64,000 nt of DNA from Paenibacillus camerounensis (GCF_000723885.1 NZ_CCDG010000008.1:1-64000), one strand, 5' to 3'; shown: positions 8,288 to 18,630, numbered from the stretch's first letter. The notes: generated from the letters alone by a model not told the origin. Made by a program: numbers and translations.

Positions 8288-8953
8288 ATGAATAATGAGA
8301 ACGAAACAATGGATGAAACAGTGAATGAAACAGCGAATGAGACTGTAAGTGAAGAGACAAGCAATAACCCGGCAGGTATGACTGAAGAGAAATGGAATGA
8401 GCTGGTCAAAGCGGTTCATCATAATGGTATGGTAGCTTTGAAGATGTATTTTAAAGAGGTGCAGAGCCAAATTATTAATCTGGCGGCTTTTGGGCCCGTA
8501 TTTGTATACCATGTGAAAAATGAATCAGGCGAAGTCTATTCCACCGGATTCTTCCTGCGCGAGCTGGTGAACCGGTTCCAGTCGGACAAGAACCCTGAAG
8601 TATGGGTATCCTCCTTCTTCCATGAGCTGATGAAGACAAAAGGCGGCAAGCCGCTTCCGAAGCAGCCGGAATCAGAGGAAGAAGCTAAAGCGGTTATCGA
8701 CAATCAGGTGGTTCCACTGTGCATCAAGACTGTACAAGAGGAGTTCGCTCCTGAGAAGGTGCATGCAGGTCTGGCCTGGAATGAGGACCACGGTCCGGTA
8801 TTTGAAGCCGGCTTCCCTGCTGTTACTGCCGGGAACAACGTATGTGCCATTCCGCTTCAGCTGCTCTTTACACACTTCCAGCTGAACCGTGATCCATCCG
8901 AGCTGCTGCTTACCGGTTTGTACAATATCCGCAAACAGCATGGGCTGGAATAG
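8288..8953 (+). CDS. Conserved protein of unknown function
   Basis: This is a soluble 221-residue protein I do not recognise. The start ATG follows GGGGTGAG; the frame is open for 66 codons upstream, but those codons do not read like protein. Residues 4-25 are an acidic, low-complexity stretch of NET/DET repeats. After that comes a compact globular domain with TEEKWNELVKAVHHNG, a VYHVKNESGEVY strand pair and a long helical C-terminus. There is no signal peptide or transmembrane segment. A strong terminator follows. It appears to stand alone as a single-gene unit. Confidence 0.75.
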   Translation: MNNENETMDETVNETANETVSEETSNNPAGMTEEKWNELVKAVHHNGMVALKMYFKEVQSQIINLAAFGPVFVYHVKNESGEVYSTGFFLRELVNRFQSDKNPEVWVSSFFHELMKTKGGKPLPKQPESEEEAKAVIDNQVVPLCIKTVQEEFAPEKVHAGLAWNEDHGPVFEAGFPAVTAGNNVCAIPLQLLFTHFQLNRDPSELLLTGLYNIRKQHGLE

Positions 8954-8986
8954 GACAGTATAGTCCATGCAGTTCGCTTCAACAGA

Positions 8987-9030
8987 AACAGCAAAAAGAG
9001 ACGGTATTCCTGCCGTCTCTTTTTGCTGTT
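8987..9030. terminator. Strong bidirectional Rho-independent terminator
   Basis: A perfect 18-bp stem pairs 8987-9004 with 9013-9030, with an A run on the left arm and a T run on the right arm. It lies between convergent genes ending at 8953 and 9156 and can serve both. Confidence 0.93.
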
Positions 9031-9155
9031 TGGGATACTTATAGCTAAGCCCGGTAAACCGTGCTCTGTATAAATGCTACCCGCGCTGAACGGTTGATTG
9101 CGAGGGCAGGGTCAGAGCACATATGCCGTAATGGATTAATCAGCAGCCCTTTGCG

Positions 9156-12100
9156 TTACAGCGACGTCCAAATCCGGTAGATCAGTACAGCTGCTTCTGC
9201 GCGGGTGGATAGCTTTGACGGATTGAGCTGGCCGCCGGCATCGCCTTTGATGAAGCCTGCCTCAGCCAGCACAGCAATGTCACCGGCAGCGTAACTAGCA
9301 ATCTCCGCACGGTCAGCGAAGGAGCTGAGAGCAGAGGAGGCCGCAGAGTCCCCTTGCAGAATACGGGCAGCTTTAAGTGCTCTTACAGTCATTACGAACA
9401 TATCCTGCCTTGAGACAGGTTCCTGAGGATGGAAAGATCCGTCCGGCTGTCCGTTGATCAGGCCGTGCTGCTTGGCTGTTATCAGCTCCCCGTAGAAGTA
9501 ATCCTCCGGCTGAACATCTGCGAAGCTTATGGTTGTGCCGCCCGCGGCTCCGGACAGACCCAGCAGCCTGACCAGCAGGGAGGCAAAGTCTGCGCGTGTC
9601 ACGGACTGTTCCGGCAGGAAGCCGGTATCCGGCATACCCTTGAGAATTCCGCGCGAGGCCAGTAACTCAATCTCATGACTGGCCCAATGGCTGCCGGAGA
9701 TATCCTTAAAGGATGGATGATGTAGAACAGCGGCATACTGTCCGGCAGTACGGTCCGCCGTGAAAACGGCCTGTTTCCCGGCTGTATCATAGCGGCTGTC
9801 CACAACCGCTGTAATAGCGCCGCCAGCACTGATCTGCCAGACAACGATAAACGGCTGATTAGCGGCTGGTACGGCTGCCGTATAAGGCAGGCGCACTTGG
9901 ACGCCGGAGCTTGAACCGCTGTCTCCGGCAGGCTTGCCGTCTAACAGAAGCTCAAAGGCTACCAGCGGGGCTTCGCCGAGCTGTTCCTTCAGTAATCCAG
10001 ATGGCTCGGTTAAGCTGATCTGCAGGGTTATAGCCTTGGCAGCTGCAAGCTCATCTGCCTTAAATAGCTGATCTGGAAGGACTACACTGGCAATAGCTGT
10101 GTTAACCTCTATTTGCAGCCGGGAGGTCCCGGCTGTAAATGCGGACGCCGGAATTGTAATTGCATAAGCGCCGGAAGCAGCATTCTCTTTCAGCTGAAGC
10201 CGGAGGAGTCTGGTTCCGTCTGCCTGATTCAGTGCCACTGCCAGTGCCTTCTGCAGCACGGCATCACTCAGCACTGCCTGCACTTTACCTTGAACAGCAG
10301 TCGTTGCCAGAGTGATGCTCACACTGCCATCCGGCTGAACTGTACTTACGGCGGGATCAGCCGTTGTTACGGTACCGCCCGGAAGAGCAGGAGCTGGAGT
10401 AGGCGACGGTGCAGGTGTTGCTCCGGGAGTTGGAGTCGCAGCGGGCTCTTCTTCTCCTGGTTCACTATCATCAAATGGAATGAACTTGAGGAAATCTCCC
10501 CAGACTACATTCCCTGAGGCATCTCTTGAATAGACGCTGACCGGAGTCAGGCTGACAAAGTTGGCATCGCTGAGCTGCTTGCCGGATTTATTAGCCGATA
10601 CAGTCCCGTCATACATATAGTTATTATCCGCTGCCAGTCCCGCCGGGTACTGGTCTTTAGCGATGCTGGCTGTCCGGTAGGACAGGAAGCCGCCGATTGT
10701 GAAATTAGGCGTAATGTGATCATAGGTAGTGAAGCTCAAATTGCCGCGCGTGTTGTTGAAGCCGATGTTGTTCTCGGCAATGACACCGGGATTGCTATTG
10801 CTGGTAAAGCCGTATGCCCCGTTGCCGAAGGCAACGGAATTGCGGATGATATGGTGGACAGAAATACCTTCGCCGCCCAGTTTAAATCCGTTTTTGTCAC
10901 CTGCACCCAAGGTTCCGTCAGTCAGGTGGCCGTTGTTGAAGGCCGCGCTGTCTTCAATCAGCACAGCGCCAATCGCTCCCGTCCCCGCTTTGGTGTATAA
11001 ATCCCACCCGTCATCAATATTATTGTACGCCAGACAGCCTCTGAACACGTTGCCGACACCAGAGGTCAGCTTGGCCGCGAAGCCGTCGGCATTATTATCG
11101 GAAGGGTCGCGGTTATCGAAGGAGGAGCTGTTCAGAATCAGGTTGTACGACGGCCACTCCGCGAGTTCCACAGCGGTTCCGTCCGTCCGGCTGATCTGCA
11201 GGCCGGTATCCCCGTTGGCATAGAAACGGCTGTTTTCCACGATGTTATGATTGCCGCCTACAGTGAATCCTTTGGTATTGCCTGCTGTACGCGTGAAATC
11301 AAGTCCTTTGACATGCCAGTAGCTGCCGCTCAGCAGGACGCCTTCTGTTTTTTTATCAAAGTCAAATATAGGGCGTGCACCGGGAGCTGCCTCCAGCACC
11401 TTCATGGCGTCAGCCGTTCCGTCATTGTACTTCTTGATCTCTAGCTTGCTTGAACGCACATACCGGCCGTCCTGAACGATAATACGCTGTCCGGGCTGCA
11501 CGTAATCAATCGCGGTGTCGATATCGAGCGGGTGCTCCGGTGTACCGTCGCCAGTGACCGTTCCGGCAGGGGAGACGTAAATATCGTTACCTTCGGCATA
11601 GCTTTTCATGGTGACGGTAAAGTTGCGGACAATCTTATCGTAGGAGGTCAGGTACTGGGTATCATCCGGCAAAAAGCTGATGCTGAAATTCGTATCCTGC
11701 TGTGCCGCAAGTTCAGCGGAAAGCGAAAGCCGTTTCCCGGCTTCTGCCTTGACATCCTGTGCAATGACTGTAGAGCCCTGCTTCAGTGTCACTGTTCCGT
11801 TGACATTCGGCCGCAGGATCATCCAGTAATCAGACTGGGAGGTTCTGCCCAGCGAAAGAATATCAAATGCCGGTGTCACTGCATTTTGCGGCGGATCAAT
11901 CTTAGGAGCATCCGTCGCGGCTGAGGTAACGGTCAGCTGAATGCTGCTGACGTCGATGGTAGCCAGCCGGGCTGTGTAGAAGCCGACATACATTTTGCCA
12001 TCCTGCACGTTAAGGATATCCGGTGTGAAGAACACGGCCTCGTTGCCGTCATTAATCTGGCCGGTGAAGCCGCTGTTCGTCTTGGATAGAGTCAGCCGGT

Positions 12101-14888
12101 AGGGAGCGGCAGGGAACGTATTACCGGGAGCCGGCTGCTCGGTATTCAGCATGACGGTCTTGATTCCCTTGCTGCCGGCCCCGTCAGAAGATTCCACTCC
12201 GGTGCGCACGAACAGCTGGGTTCCGTTGCTGCTCTTGGTTCCGCCGCTGTAGCCGCCGATGGCAGCAATATTGGAGGCGAATACACTGGAATTGCCTTCT
12301 GTGCCGATCACATCACGGGCCATTATGCCAAAGGATTCCTGACCGTCATACGGGGATTTGGCATAAGCGGATACCTGGATGTCAGCAGACAACACGAAGT
12401 TATCTTGGACTGCATCAAGCACAGTGTAGTAGAACGTGATGCCGTCATGGTCCTCGGTAACCTTGCCTCCGCCTTCAAGTGCAATCAAACGAATGGAGCC
12501 GTCCTCCCGGACAACAGTCTGATTATTGGCGGCAGATGTGGACTGCCCGAAATGAGTGCTGCTCCACACCGGCTGGGCTGTTTCCCTGACTGTTACAGGG
12601 TAGCTAATCGGATCAATAGCGGGATCGGCCGGGATGATCACGATATCATACACACCGGGAGTCTTGCTGTCGAACTTGCTAGTGTCAAGCGTATAGCCGC
12701 TGAGCACTTCCCGGTCCCCGTTGTCATATACCTTGGAAACGGCAAGCCCGTTGCTGCTAAAGCTGTCATCCAGCAGGAAGCTAGTCTTCGGGTATACTGT
12801 CACTTCAATGCCGGTTAACTGTTTTATTTTGACCTCAACCGGGAATTTAACAGTAGCGCCCTTATGGCTAACGGTAATCTCACGTGAACCGGGAACAGAA
12901 GTGTCAAGCGCAGAAACGCTATATTCCTCTTTCATGAGCCGCTGGGAGGTACCGTCACTGTAATGGGCATAGAGCACCAGCCCCTCCAGCTTCAGTGTAT
13001 CCCCGATGTAATATACCGTTTGCTTCGGAAGATTGCGGATCTCCAGTTTACTTAGCGCTGCATCCTCAACCTTAATATTAAAGGCGGTTGTTACCTCCGG
13101 AGTCTCCACCGAGGCAGCGGTCACCTCATAGACGCCTGGTCCGCTGAACAGGTACGGTGCCTGCTCCGTTACGGGCTGGCCGTTAATGGAGAGTGAGTAG
13201 AGGGTGCTGTCCAGCTCCGTTCCCGGGGTGCTGCCGTTATAGCCGGCCAGAAGGACAAGTCCCTGAGGGTCGAAGGCATCACCCGGATAATAGACGGTTT
13301 TGGCCGGGTAGTATTTGACTGTCAGCCCGGACACGGACAGAGGAAGAATCTGCAGGGTAATTGCTGCAGAAGCACCGTTATAATGAACGGTTACCGTGTT
13401 AGCCCCGGCCTTGCTGCTGTCAAAGCCGGTAACGATGTAATCAGCCGGTGACAGGACAGCCTCGCTGTTATCGGAATAGACAGCTTTTACAGATAAGCCG
13501 GTCAGGTCAAGGGCTTCTCCGATGAAATAAGAGGTCTTTACCATAGCGCTGGTATCTGCCGTTAAGGAAGTAACCGCTTTGGTCTCTAGCCTGATATCCA
13601 CATCGCTGAAGGCAACTACAGCATCTCTGGCTGCATACACCCCGGCAAACAGGGTATCGCTGAACGCTCCGTCCAGTGTTATAGTTTCGGTCTGGCTGCC
13701 GGTGCTGAGCTGCAGCGTATTGCCGGATTTTTTGATACGGAGCGCATATTCTTCACCGGCTGCAGGGACAGAAATGCCGCTGAACGGGGCAAGCTTTACC
13801 TGTGATGACTGTTTGTAGAATCCCTTAATCACCTGATCCAGCGCGCCAACCGCGGCATAATTGGAGGTTGCTGCGGCTGAATCGCCGTTCACACCTACGC
13901 TGTCCCGCAGCATCAGCCCGAAGGATTTCTGGTTCGGTGTACTGATGCTGCTGTTGCTGTTGAACGAAAGGACCTTGGCTGTGGCTGTAAGCTCAAAATT
14001 AGCCTGGGCAGGGATCTCCCTGAAATAGAAGGAAAGCCCTTCGTCGCTCCCGGAGATTTTTCCGCCGTAGGTTTCCAGAGTCACGGAGGTCTCAGTTGCG
14101 TCTACAGGCGCAGGATTCTTCACTGCACTGGTGTTTCCGCCAAAAGCGCTGTACGTCCACGGGCCGAGCTCGATTGGCTTTTCCTGAAGAAGCTGTACAT
14201 TACTGAAAGTAACGGTTGTGTTCCGGGCAGTGTAAAGTCCCGCATATTGAACAGCACCGCTGAAGCCTTCAAGTGTTTTGGTGACGCCGTCGAGAGTGAA
14301 GACATACAGATTCCCGGTTTTCCGGATGCTGATGTCATAATCCTCCCCTGCCGCAGGCTTGCCGGCTGTATCAAACAGATAGCCGGTCTTCTGAAGGCTG
14401 CCGCCACCCGATTTATAAAACGCTTTCATTTCTTGGTCCAAAGCACCTACAGCAGTGAAATCCCCTGTATATGCCCCGGACTGGTTATCCCACACATTGC
14501 TGCGCAGCATGAGCCCGAATGACACCTGATTGTTGGCTGTCCAGGCATCCACATGTGCCTTAGCTTTGAGTTCGAAATCTGCTGCAGGATCAATCTGCTG
14601 AAAATAATAAGCAATCCCTTCAGTGCTGCCGGAAATTTTGCCGCGGTCAGCAGAGCTGCGCAGGGTAACGGTTGAATCTGCATTCTCTGTAATGCCGAAG
14701 TTTGCCGCCGTAATTTTGTCCTGGCCGCCTACATCGCCGAATACACTTCCTTTCCAATTACTGCTGATATTAATCATACCGGCAGCCGGATCGGGATCAG
14801 ACACTTCTGCTGCAGAGGCCAGCGGCGGAAGTGAGGATGACAATAACAGGATGGATGTGAGCACAGACAGCAAGCGTTTTTTTAACAA
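9156..14888 (-). CDS. Giant secreted SLH-anchored polysaccharide lyase (PL9-like) with Ig-like and sugar-binding-like domains
   Basis: This surface protein of about 1,910 residues probably cleaves pectate or a related uronic polysaccharide. The start is read as TTG 14888, nine bases after GGAGGGG; the ATG at 14906 lies upstream of that sequence. Domains in order (numbered from 14906): signal peptide 7-32; two related beta-sandwich repeats, about 40-440, each with FGLMLR and a VGALDQ motif; four bacterial Ig-like domains, about 445-775; a third beta-sandwich to about 1010; a right-handed beta-helix, about 1105-1460; a Pro/Thr linker; a further beta domain; and three SLH domains from about 1728. 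The helix holds DGFAAKLTSGVGNVF and IDDGWDLY, which fit the catalytic Lys and calcium-binding Asp of PL9 pectate lyases. It is GC-rich like its neighbours. Confidence 0.85.
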   Translation of the reverse strand: MLKKRLLSVLTSILLLSSSLPPLASAAEVSDPDPAAGMINISSNWKGSVFGDVGGQDKITAANFGITENADSTVTLRSSADRGKISGSTEGIAYYFQQIDPAADFELKAKAHVDAWTANNQVSFGLMLRSNVWDNQSGAYTGDFTAVGALDQEMKAFYKSGGGSLQKTGYLFDTAGKPAAGEDYDISIRKTGNLYVFTLDGVTKTLEGFSGAVQYAGLYTARNTTVTFSNVQLLQEKPIELGPWTYSAFGGNTSAVKNPAPVDATETSVTLETYGGKISGSDEGLSFYFREIPAQANFELTATAKVLSFNSNSSISTPNQKSFGLMLRDSVGVNGDSAAATSNYAAVGALDQVIKGFYKQSSQVKLAPFSGISVPAAGEEYALRIKKSGNTLQLSTGSQTETITLDGAFSDTLFAGVYAARDAVVAFSDVDIRLETKAVTSLTADTSAMVKTSYFIGEALDLTGLSVKAVYSDNSEAVLSPADYIVTGFDSSKAGANTVTVHYNGASAAITLQILPLSVSGLTVKYYPAKTVYYPGDAFDPQGLVLLAGYNGSTPGTELDSTLYSLSINGQPVTEQAPYLFSGPGVYEVTAASVETPEVTTAFNIKVEDAALSKLEIRNLPKQTVYYIGDTLKLEGLVLYAHYSDGTSQRLMKEEYSVSALDTSVPGSREITVSHKGATVKFPVEVKIKQLTGIEVTVYPKTSFLLDDSFSSNGLAVSKVYDNGDREVLSGYTLDTSKFDSKTPGVYDIVIIPADPAIDPISYPVTVRETAQPVWSSTHFGQSTSAANNQTVVREDGSIRLIALEGGGKVTEDHDGITFYYTVLDAVQDNFVLSADIQVSAYAKSPYDGQESFGIMARDVIGTEGNSSVFASNIAAIGGYSGGTKSSNGTQLFVRTGVESSDGAGSKGIKTVMLNTEQPAPGNTFPAAPYRLTLSKTNSGFTGQINDGNEAVFFTPDILNVQDGKMYVGFYTARLATIDVSSIQLTVTSAATDAPKIDPPQNAVTPAFDILSLGRTSQSDYWMILRPNVNGTVTLKQGSTVIAQDVKAEAGKRLSLSAELAAQQDTNFSISFLPDDTQYLTSYDKIVRNFTVTMKSYAEGNDIYVSPAGTVTGDGTPEHPLDIDTAIDYVQPGQRIIVQDGRYVRSSKLEIKKYNDGTADAMKVLEAAPGARPIFDFDKKTEGVLLSGSYWHVKGLDFTRTAGNTKGFTVGGNHNIVENSRFYANGDTGLQISRTDGTAVELAEWPSYNLILNSSSFDNRDPSDNNADGFAAKLTSGVGNVFRGCLAYNNIDDGWDLYTKAGTGAIGAVLIEDSAAFNNGHLTDGTLGAGDKNGFKLGGEGISVHHIIRNSVAFGNGAYGFTSNSNPGVIAENNIGFNNTRGNLSFTTYDHITPNFTIGGFLSYRTASIAKDQYPAGLAADNNYMYDGTVSANKSGKQLSDANFVSLTPVSVYSRDASGNVVWGDFLKFIPFDDSEPGEEEPAATPTPGATPAPSPTPAPALPGGTVTTADPAVSTVQPDGSVSITLATTAVQGKVQAVLSDAVLQKALAVALNQADGTRLLRLQLKENAASGAYAITIPASAFTAGTSRLQIEVNTAIASVVLPDQLFKADELAAAKAITLQISLTEPSGLLKEQLGEAPLVAFELLLDGKPAGDSGSSSGVQVRLPYTAAVPAANQPFIVVWQISAGGAITAVVDSRYDTAGKQAVFTADRTAGQYAAVLHHPSFKDISGSHWASHEIELLASRGILKGMPDTGFLPEQSVTRADFASLLVRLLGLSGAAGGTTISFADVQPEDYFYGELITAKQHGLINGQPDGSFHPQEPVSRQDMFVMTVRALKAARILQGDSAASSALSSFADRAEIASYAAGDIAVLAEAGFIKGDAGGQLNPSKLSTRAEAAVLIYRIWTSL

Positions 14889-15127
14889 AACCAGAATCCC
14901 CTCCATATGTACCTATATTTGACAGGCTAGGTGGCCTGATCAAGCGAAATTATACCCTACAGGAGAAAAGTACGGCTACAATCAATAACTCACATCTTCC
15001 CTCTCAGGGGAAGAATGGAACAAATGTGAGCTAATGATACCAGGATTACCGCTATATCGCTCATGCCCGAACGGCCGCTGGACGGGGCTCATATGCTAAA
15101 GGGATAACAGGATGGGGGAGAGGGGCA

Positions 15128-15847
15128 GTGGGAAGAGCGGCAAATAAGCATGTCAATGCAGTCTCAATAATCGTGTGCACGAATCGCCCGGAGTTTTTTG
15201 ATAATCTGCTTGCCAATTACAAGAACCAGAAGGTGAAATATAAGGAACTGATTATTATCCTCAACAAGGACAGTATGAAGCTGCAGGCATATCAGATGAG
15301 GGCAGGCTCCGGGCACAACATTACCGTCTATAAGCTCCCGGAGTCGGTTTCGCTCGGCCAATGCCTGAACAGTGCCATAACCAAGGCGCGTTATCCGCTG
15401 ATTGCCAAGTTTGACGACGATGATTATTATTCCCCGTATTATCTGAACGAACAGATCAGGACGCTGAACCGCACACGCAGCGATATCGTCGGAAAGCATG
15501 CCTGTCTTGTCTATCTTGAGAAAAGCCGCCGGCTGATTGTACGGTCACCGAAGGAGCAGCATAAGCCGGTGGTCTTTTTGCAGGGAGGGACGCTGCTGTT
15601 CAGAAAACAGGTGTGTAAGCAGGTGCTGTTTCCCGACCGCTCGGTGGGTGAGGATGTTAACTTCCTTAGGCGCTGCAAAAGAAAAGGGTTCCGCACCTTT
15701 GCCACTTCACAGTATAACTATGTCTATGTGCGCAGGTCCGACAAAGGCAGCCACACCTGGAAGGCCAAGGATTATTTTTATCTGAAGGGCAGCATTCCAG
15801 TGGCAGTAACCGGTAATTTCCGGAGCTTCGCCGACAGAAAGCTATAG
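15128..15847 (+). CDS. Family 2 (GT-A) glycosyltransferase
   Basis: This 239-residue cytoplasmic glycosyltransferase starts at GTG 15128 behind GGGGGAGAGGGG. It opens with VSIIVCTNRPEFFDNLL, the nucleotide-sugar-binding strand of GT2 enzymes, and has the metal-binding motif KFDDDDYYSPYYL near residue 97. LQGGTLLFRK and GEDVNFLRRC later on correspond to the acceptor-site region and the catalytic acidic residue. There is no transmembrane segment. Many small single-domain members of this type are found in spore formers, but the sugar and acceptor are unknown. It reads away from the giant lyase gene across 240 bases that contain a hairpin of unclear role (about 14989-15031). Confidence 0.87.
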   Translation: MGRAANKHVNAVSIIVCTNRPEFFDNLLANYKNQKVKYKELIIILNKDSMKLQAYQMRAGSGHNITVYKLPESVSLGQCLNSAITKARYPLIAKFDDDDYYSPYYLNEQIRTLNRTRSDIVGKHACLVYLEKSRRLIVRSPKEQHKPVVFLQGGTLLFRKQVCKQVLFPDRSVGEDVNFLRRCKRKGFRTFATSQYNYVYVRRSDKGSHTWKAKDYFYLKGSIPVAVTGNFRSFADRKL

Positions 15848-15881
15848 CTGAGTAATAGAGCTTGTTGCAGTGAAAATAAAG

Positions 15882-15920
15882 AGTCCCGCGCTCCGGCTTA
15901 ATCCGGGGAACGGGACTTTT
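15882..15920. terminator. Rho-independent terminator
   Basis: AGTCCCG pairs with CGGGACT, with an inner CCGG pairing and T residues following. It lies between the convergent glycosyltransferase and oligoendopeptidase genes. Confidence 0.75.
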
Positions 15921-15960
15921 CTATTAAATCTGCCTGCGGACTGCAGACAATGCAGCTGTC

Positions 15961-17652
15961 TTACAATGCTTTATCGTCAATTGAATTCAGCCAATTCTCA
16001 ATTTCGCCGATTACGGAGCTGACACAGCCGTCTTCAAACGGTGAGATCAGTCCGGCAAGCTCTACCAGCTCAATGAAGGATTTGCTGCCGCCAGCCTTAC
16101 AGAGCCTCAGGTAATCACTCCAGGCCTTTGCGAAATCCTCGTTAGAACGTTTCCAGAACTGGAATGCGCACAGCTGGGCTAACGTGTAATCAATATAGTA
16201 GAACGGGGTGCGGAAAATATGCGCCTGCTTGTGCCAGAAGCCGCCTTGTTCCAGATAGCTGTTGCCGTCATAATCGCGGTGCGGCAGATATTTCTGCTCA
16301 ATCTCCCGCCAGGCCTGCCTGCGCTCCTGAGGAGTTGCCTCAGGATTGCTGTAGACGAAATGCTGGAATTCATCTACCGATACACCGTAAGGAATAAACT
16401 CCAGGCTTTCGGCCAGATGATTGAACCGGTATTTGTCGGCATCCTCTTCAAAGAACAGGTTCATCCACGGCCAGGCAAAAAACTCCATGCTCATCGAGTG
16501 GATCTCTGCCGCTTCATAGGTTGGGAAAGCGTACTCCGGCACATTCAGGCTGCGGCTGGAGTACACCTGGAAGGCGTGGCCCACTTCATGGGTAAGTACA
16601 TCAATATCTCCAGAGGTTCCGTTAAAGTTTGAGAAAATAAATGGCGCTTGGTACTTGTTGAAATAGGTGCAGTATCCGCCGCTTTCCTTGCCGCTTTTGC
16701 TCAACAGGTCCATCAGCTCATTGTTCTGCATCATCGTAAAGAATTCGTCTGTTTCAGGTGAGAGCTCCCGGTACATTTGTGCACCATTAGCCACAATCCA
16801 GCCGGCATCCCCCTTTGGCGCAGCATTTCCGTTGTTGAAAACAAGGGATTCGTCATAAAATTTCAGCTTGTCCAGACCCAGCCGTTCATTCTGGCGCTGC
16901 TTCAGCTTCTGTGCTACAGGTACAATCTGCTCAAGCACCTGCTTGCGGAAGTTGGCTACCATGCCGGCGTCATAGGCGGTCCGGTTCATCCGGTCATAGC
17001 CAAGCTCAACGAAGCAGGGGTATCCAAGCTTGCGGGCGATGCCTGTACGTACAGCAACCATCTCGTCATAAATACGGTCAAAATCATTTTCGTGTGCTGC
17101 CATAAAATCGTATTTGGCCTGGAAAGCGCGTTTGCGCATATCCCGGTCAGGCGACATCTCAAACGGTGTGAGCTGGGATAAAGTGCGTTCTTCGCCTTCA
17201 AACATAATTTTGGCTGAAGCGATGAGCTGGCTGTATTCGGTGGACAGCTTGTTCTCCAGCTGCAGATCCTCAATGACCTCCGTACTAAAGGTACGGATCG
17301 AGATTTCAGCCAGGTCAAAGAGCTGGGCCCCCCATTCCTGCACGAAATCAGTCCTGTATTTGGACTTTACAAGTGCTTTGTAGTAATCGGTTATGTACTC
17401 CTGGACAATAGGTTCAACTTCATCAAAATAATTTCGCTCGGATTTGTAAAATTCATCCAGGGAATTGATCGAGGCCCGGACGTAGGCCAGATTCAGCAGG
17501 GTTTCGAAATCGCTGCGCAGCTCATTTATCGCGGTAATAGAGGCCTTCTGCTCCTCAAGGCTGTCTGCTTCCAGACCCTTAAGCAGGGCTGCAAATTCCT
17601 GCTTAAGCTTGTCAAGATCAGGACGCTCATAGGGATATTCAGTAAATTTCAT
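15961..17652 (-). CDS. M3 family oligoendopeptidase (PepF-like)
   Basis: This 563-residue cytoplasmic zinc peptidase degrades short peptides. The zinc motif HEXXH is present as THEVGHAFQ near residue 355, with the third ligand region following in YEAAEIHSMSMEFFAW. The length matches the shorter M3 oligoendopeptidases (about 560-600 residues). There is no signal peptide. It is a single-gene unit on the minus strand with the LysR regulator upstream in the same direction, separated by 84 bases; coregulation is not evident. Confidence 0.92.
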   Translation of the reverse strand: MKFTEYPYERPDLDKLKQEFAALLKGLEADSLEEQKASITAINELRSDFETLLNLAYVRASINSLDEFYKSERNYFDEVEPIVQEYITDYYKALVKSKYRTDFVQEWGAQLFDLAEISIRTFSTEVIEDLQLENKLSTEYSQLIASAKIMFEGEERTLSQLTPFEMSPDRDMRKRAFQAKYDFMAAHENDFDRIYDEMVAVRTGIARKLGYPCFVELGYDRMNRTAYDAGMVANFRKQVLEQIVPVAQKLKQRQNERLGLDKLKFYDESLVFNNGNAAPKGDAGWIVANGAQMYRELSPETDEFFTMMQNNELMDLLSKSGKESGGYCTYFNKYQAPFIFSNFNGTSGDIDVLTHEVGHAFQVYSSRSLNVPEYAFPTYEAAEIHSMSMEFFAWPWMNLFFEEDADKYRFNHLAESLEFIPYGVSVDEFQHFVYSNPEATPQERRQAWREIEQKYLPHRDYDGNSYLEQGGFWHKQAHIFRTPFYYIDYTLAQLCAFQFWKRSNEDFAKAWSDYLRLCKAGGSKSFIELVELAGLISPFEDGCVSSVIGEIENWLNSIDDKAL

Positions 17653-17736
17653 GTAATCATCAACATCCTTTCTCTGCCAGATGAAGTATATTATACTATG
17701 TGGAAGACAAAACCAAAACCCAAATCATGAAGAACT

Positions 17737-18630
17737 TTACAAGCAGAGCGCCTGCATCAGCTCAATAAATAAACCGATGAACGGCGAAAGGTGGCGGTCC
17801 CGGTTATAGGAATAGAAAATCCGCCGCTGACAATGGTACGCTGGAATGGGACGCATGATCAGCTTACCGGAGGCCACCTCATCGGCAACTGCAAGCCGTG
17901 AAATGAAGGATACATATCTGCCGCTAATCAGCGACTGCTTAATTGCCTCCAGGGAATCCAGCAGCAGGTGGGCACGGGGCTCAAATCCGCAGTCCTCGAA
18001 CCATTTGCTGGTGATCCGGCCGGTGCTGGACTGGCTGTTATGCTGGATAAATTTTGCCCCGGAGATCAGGGTAGGGGTCAGCTCCGGCTGGCCTGCGAAT
18101 TCGTGCCCCGGTGCGAACACGAGCACAAGCTCATCTTCGCAGAGCGGCTGGCTGTGCAGGCTGGGCAGATAAAAGGATTCGGTGGACAGGATTCCCAGGT
18201 CAAGCTCCTGGTTGACCAGCATCTCTTTGATCACAGGCGAAGGCTTTACTGATAGCGACACGGTGGTCTCTGGATGAAGCTCACCGAACCGGCTGAGGAT
18301 TCCGGGCAGGATGTAGGTGGCCGGAACATAGCTGGCACCAATGCTCAGCGAGCTGCGGCCGGCAAGGCTAAATTCCTTCACGACGCGCTCCGCCTCAGCC
18401 GCCAGGGCATTGATTTTAACCGCATAATGAAGGAAGGCTCTCCCGCTCTCTGTGAGAATCATTTTGTCCATCCTCGGCTCGAACAGCTTTTCCCCAAGCT
18501 GCTGCTCCAGATTTTTGAGATGATAGGTTACCGTCGGCTGCTTCAGCCCGAGAACGCTTGCAACGGTTGTTATTTTTTTGTGTTTATACAAAAGCTCCAC
18601 AATCTGCAGCTTAATTAAATTCAGGTTCAT
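17737..18630 (-). CDS. LysR family transcriptional regulator
   Basis: This 297-residue DNA-binding regulator starts at ATG 18630, eight bases after GGGGAG. The N-terminal winged helix-turn-helix spans about residues 1-60 (KKITTVASVLGLKQPTVTYHL) and is followed by the linker helix and a two-lobed effector domain containing SLSIGASYVPATYILPGIL. The N-terminus begins NLNLIKLQIVELLYKHK, slightly unlike the usual start of the family. Its target is probably nearby, but the divergent neighbour is only a phosphotransferase remnant, so its present regulon is unclear. Confidence 0.9.
   Translation of the reverse strand: MNLNLIKLQIVELLYKHKKITTVASVLGLKQPTVTYHLKNLEQQLGEKLFEPRMDKMILTESGRAFLHYAVKINALAAEAERVVKEFSLAGRSSLSIGASYVPATYILPGILSRFGELHPETTVSLSVKPSPVIKEMLVNQELDLGILSTESFYLPSLHSQPLCEDELVLVFAPGHEFAGQPELTPTLISGAKFIQHNSQSSTGRITSKWFEDCGFEPRAHLLLDSLEAIKQSLISGRYVSFISRLAVADEVASGKLIMRPIPAYHCQRRIFYSYNRDRHLSPFIGLFIELMQALCL

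Noticed and set aside
14989..15031. Riboswitch-like hairpin before the glycosyltransferase gene
   Set aside because: CTCACAT/ATGTGAG arms enclose a CTTCCC/GGGGAAG stem, but no known riboswitch core is present. It could be the terminator or operator of either divergent gene.
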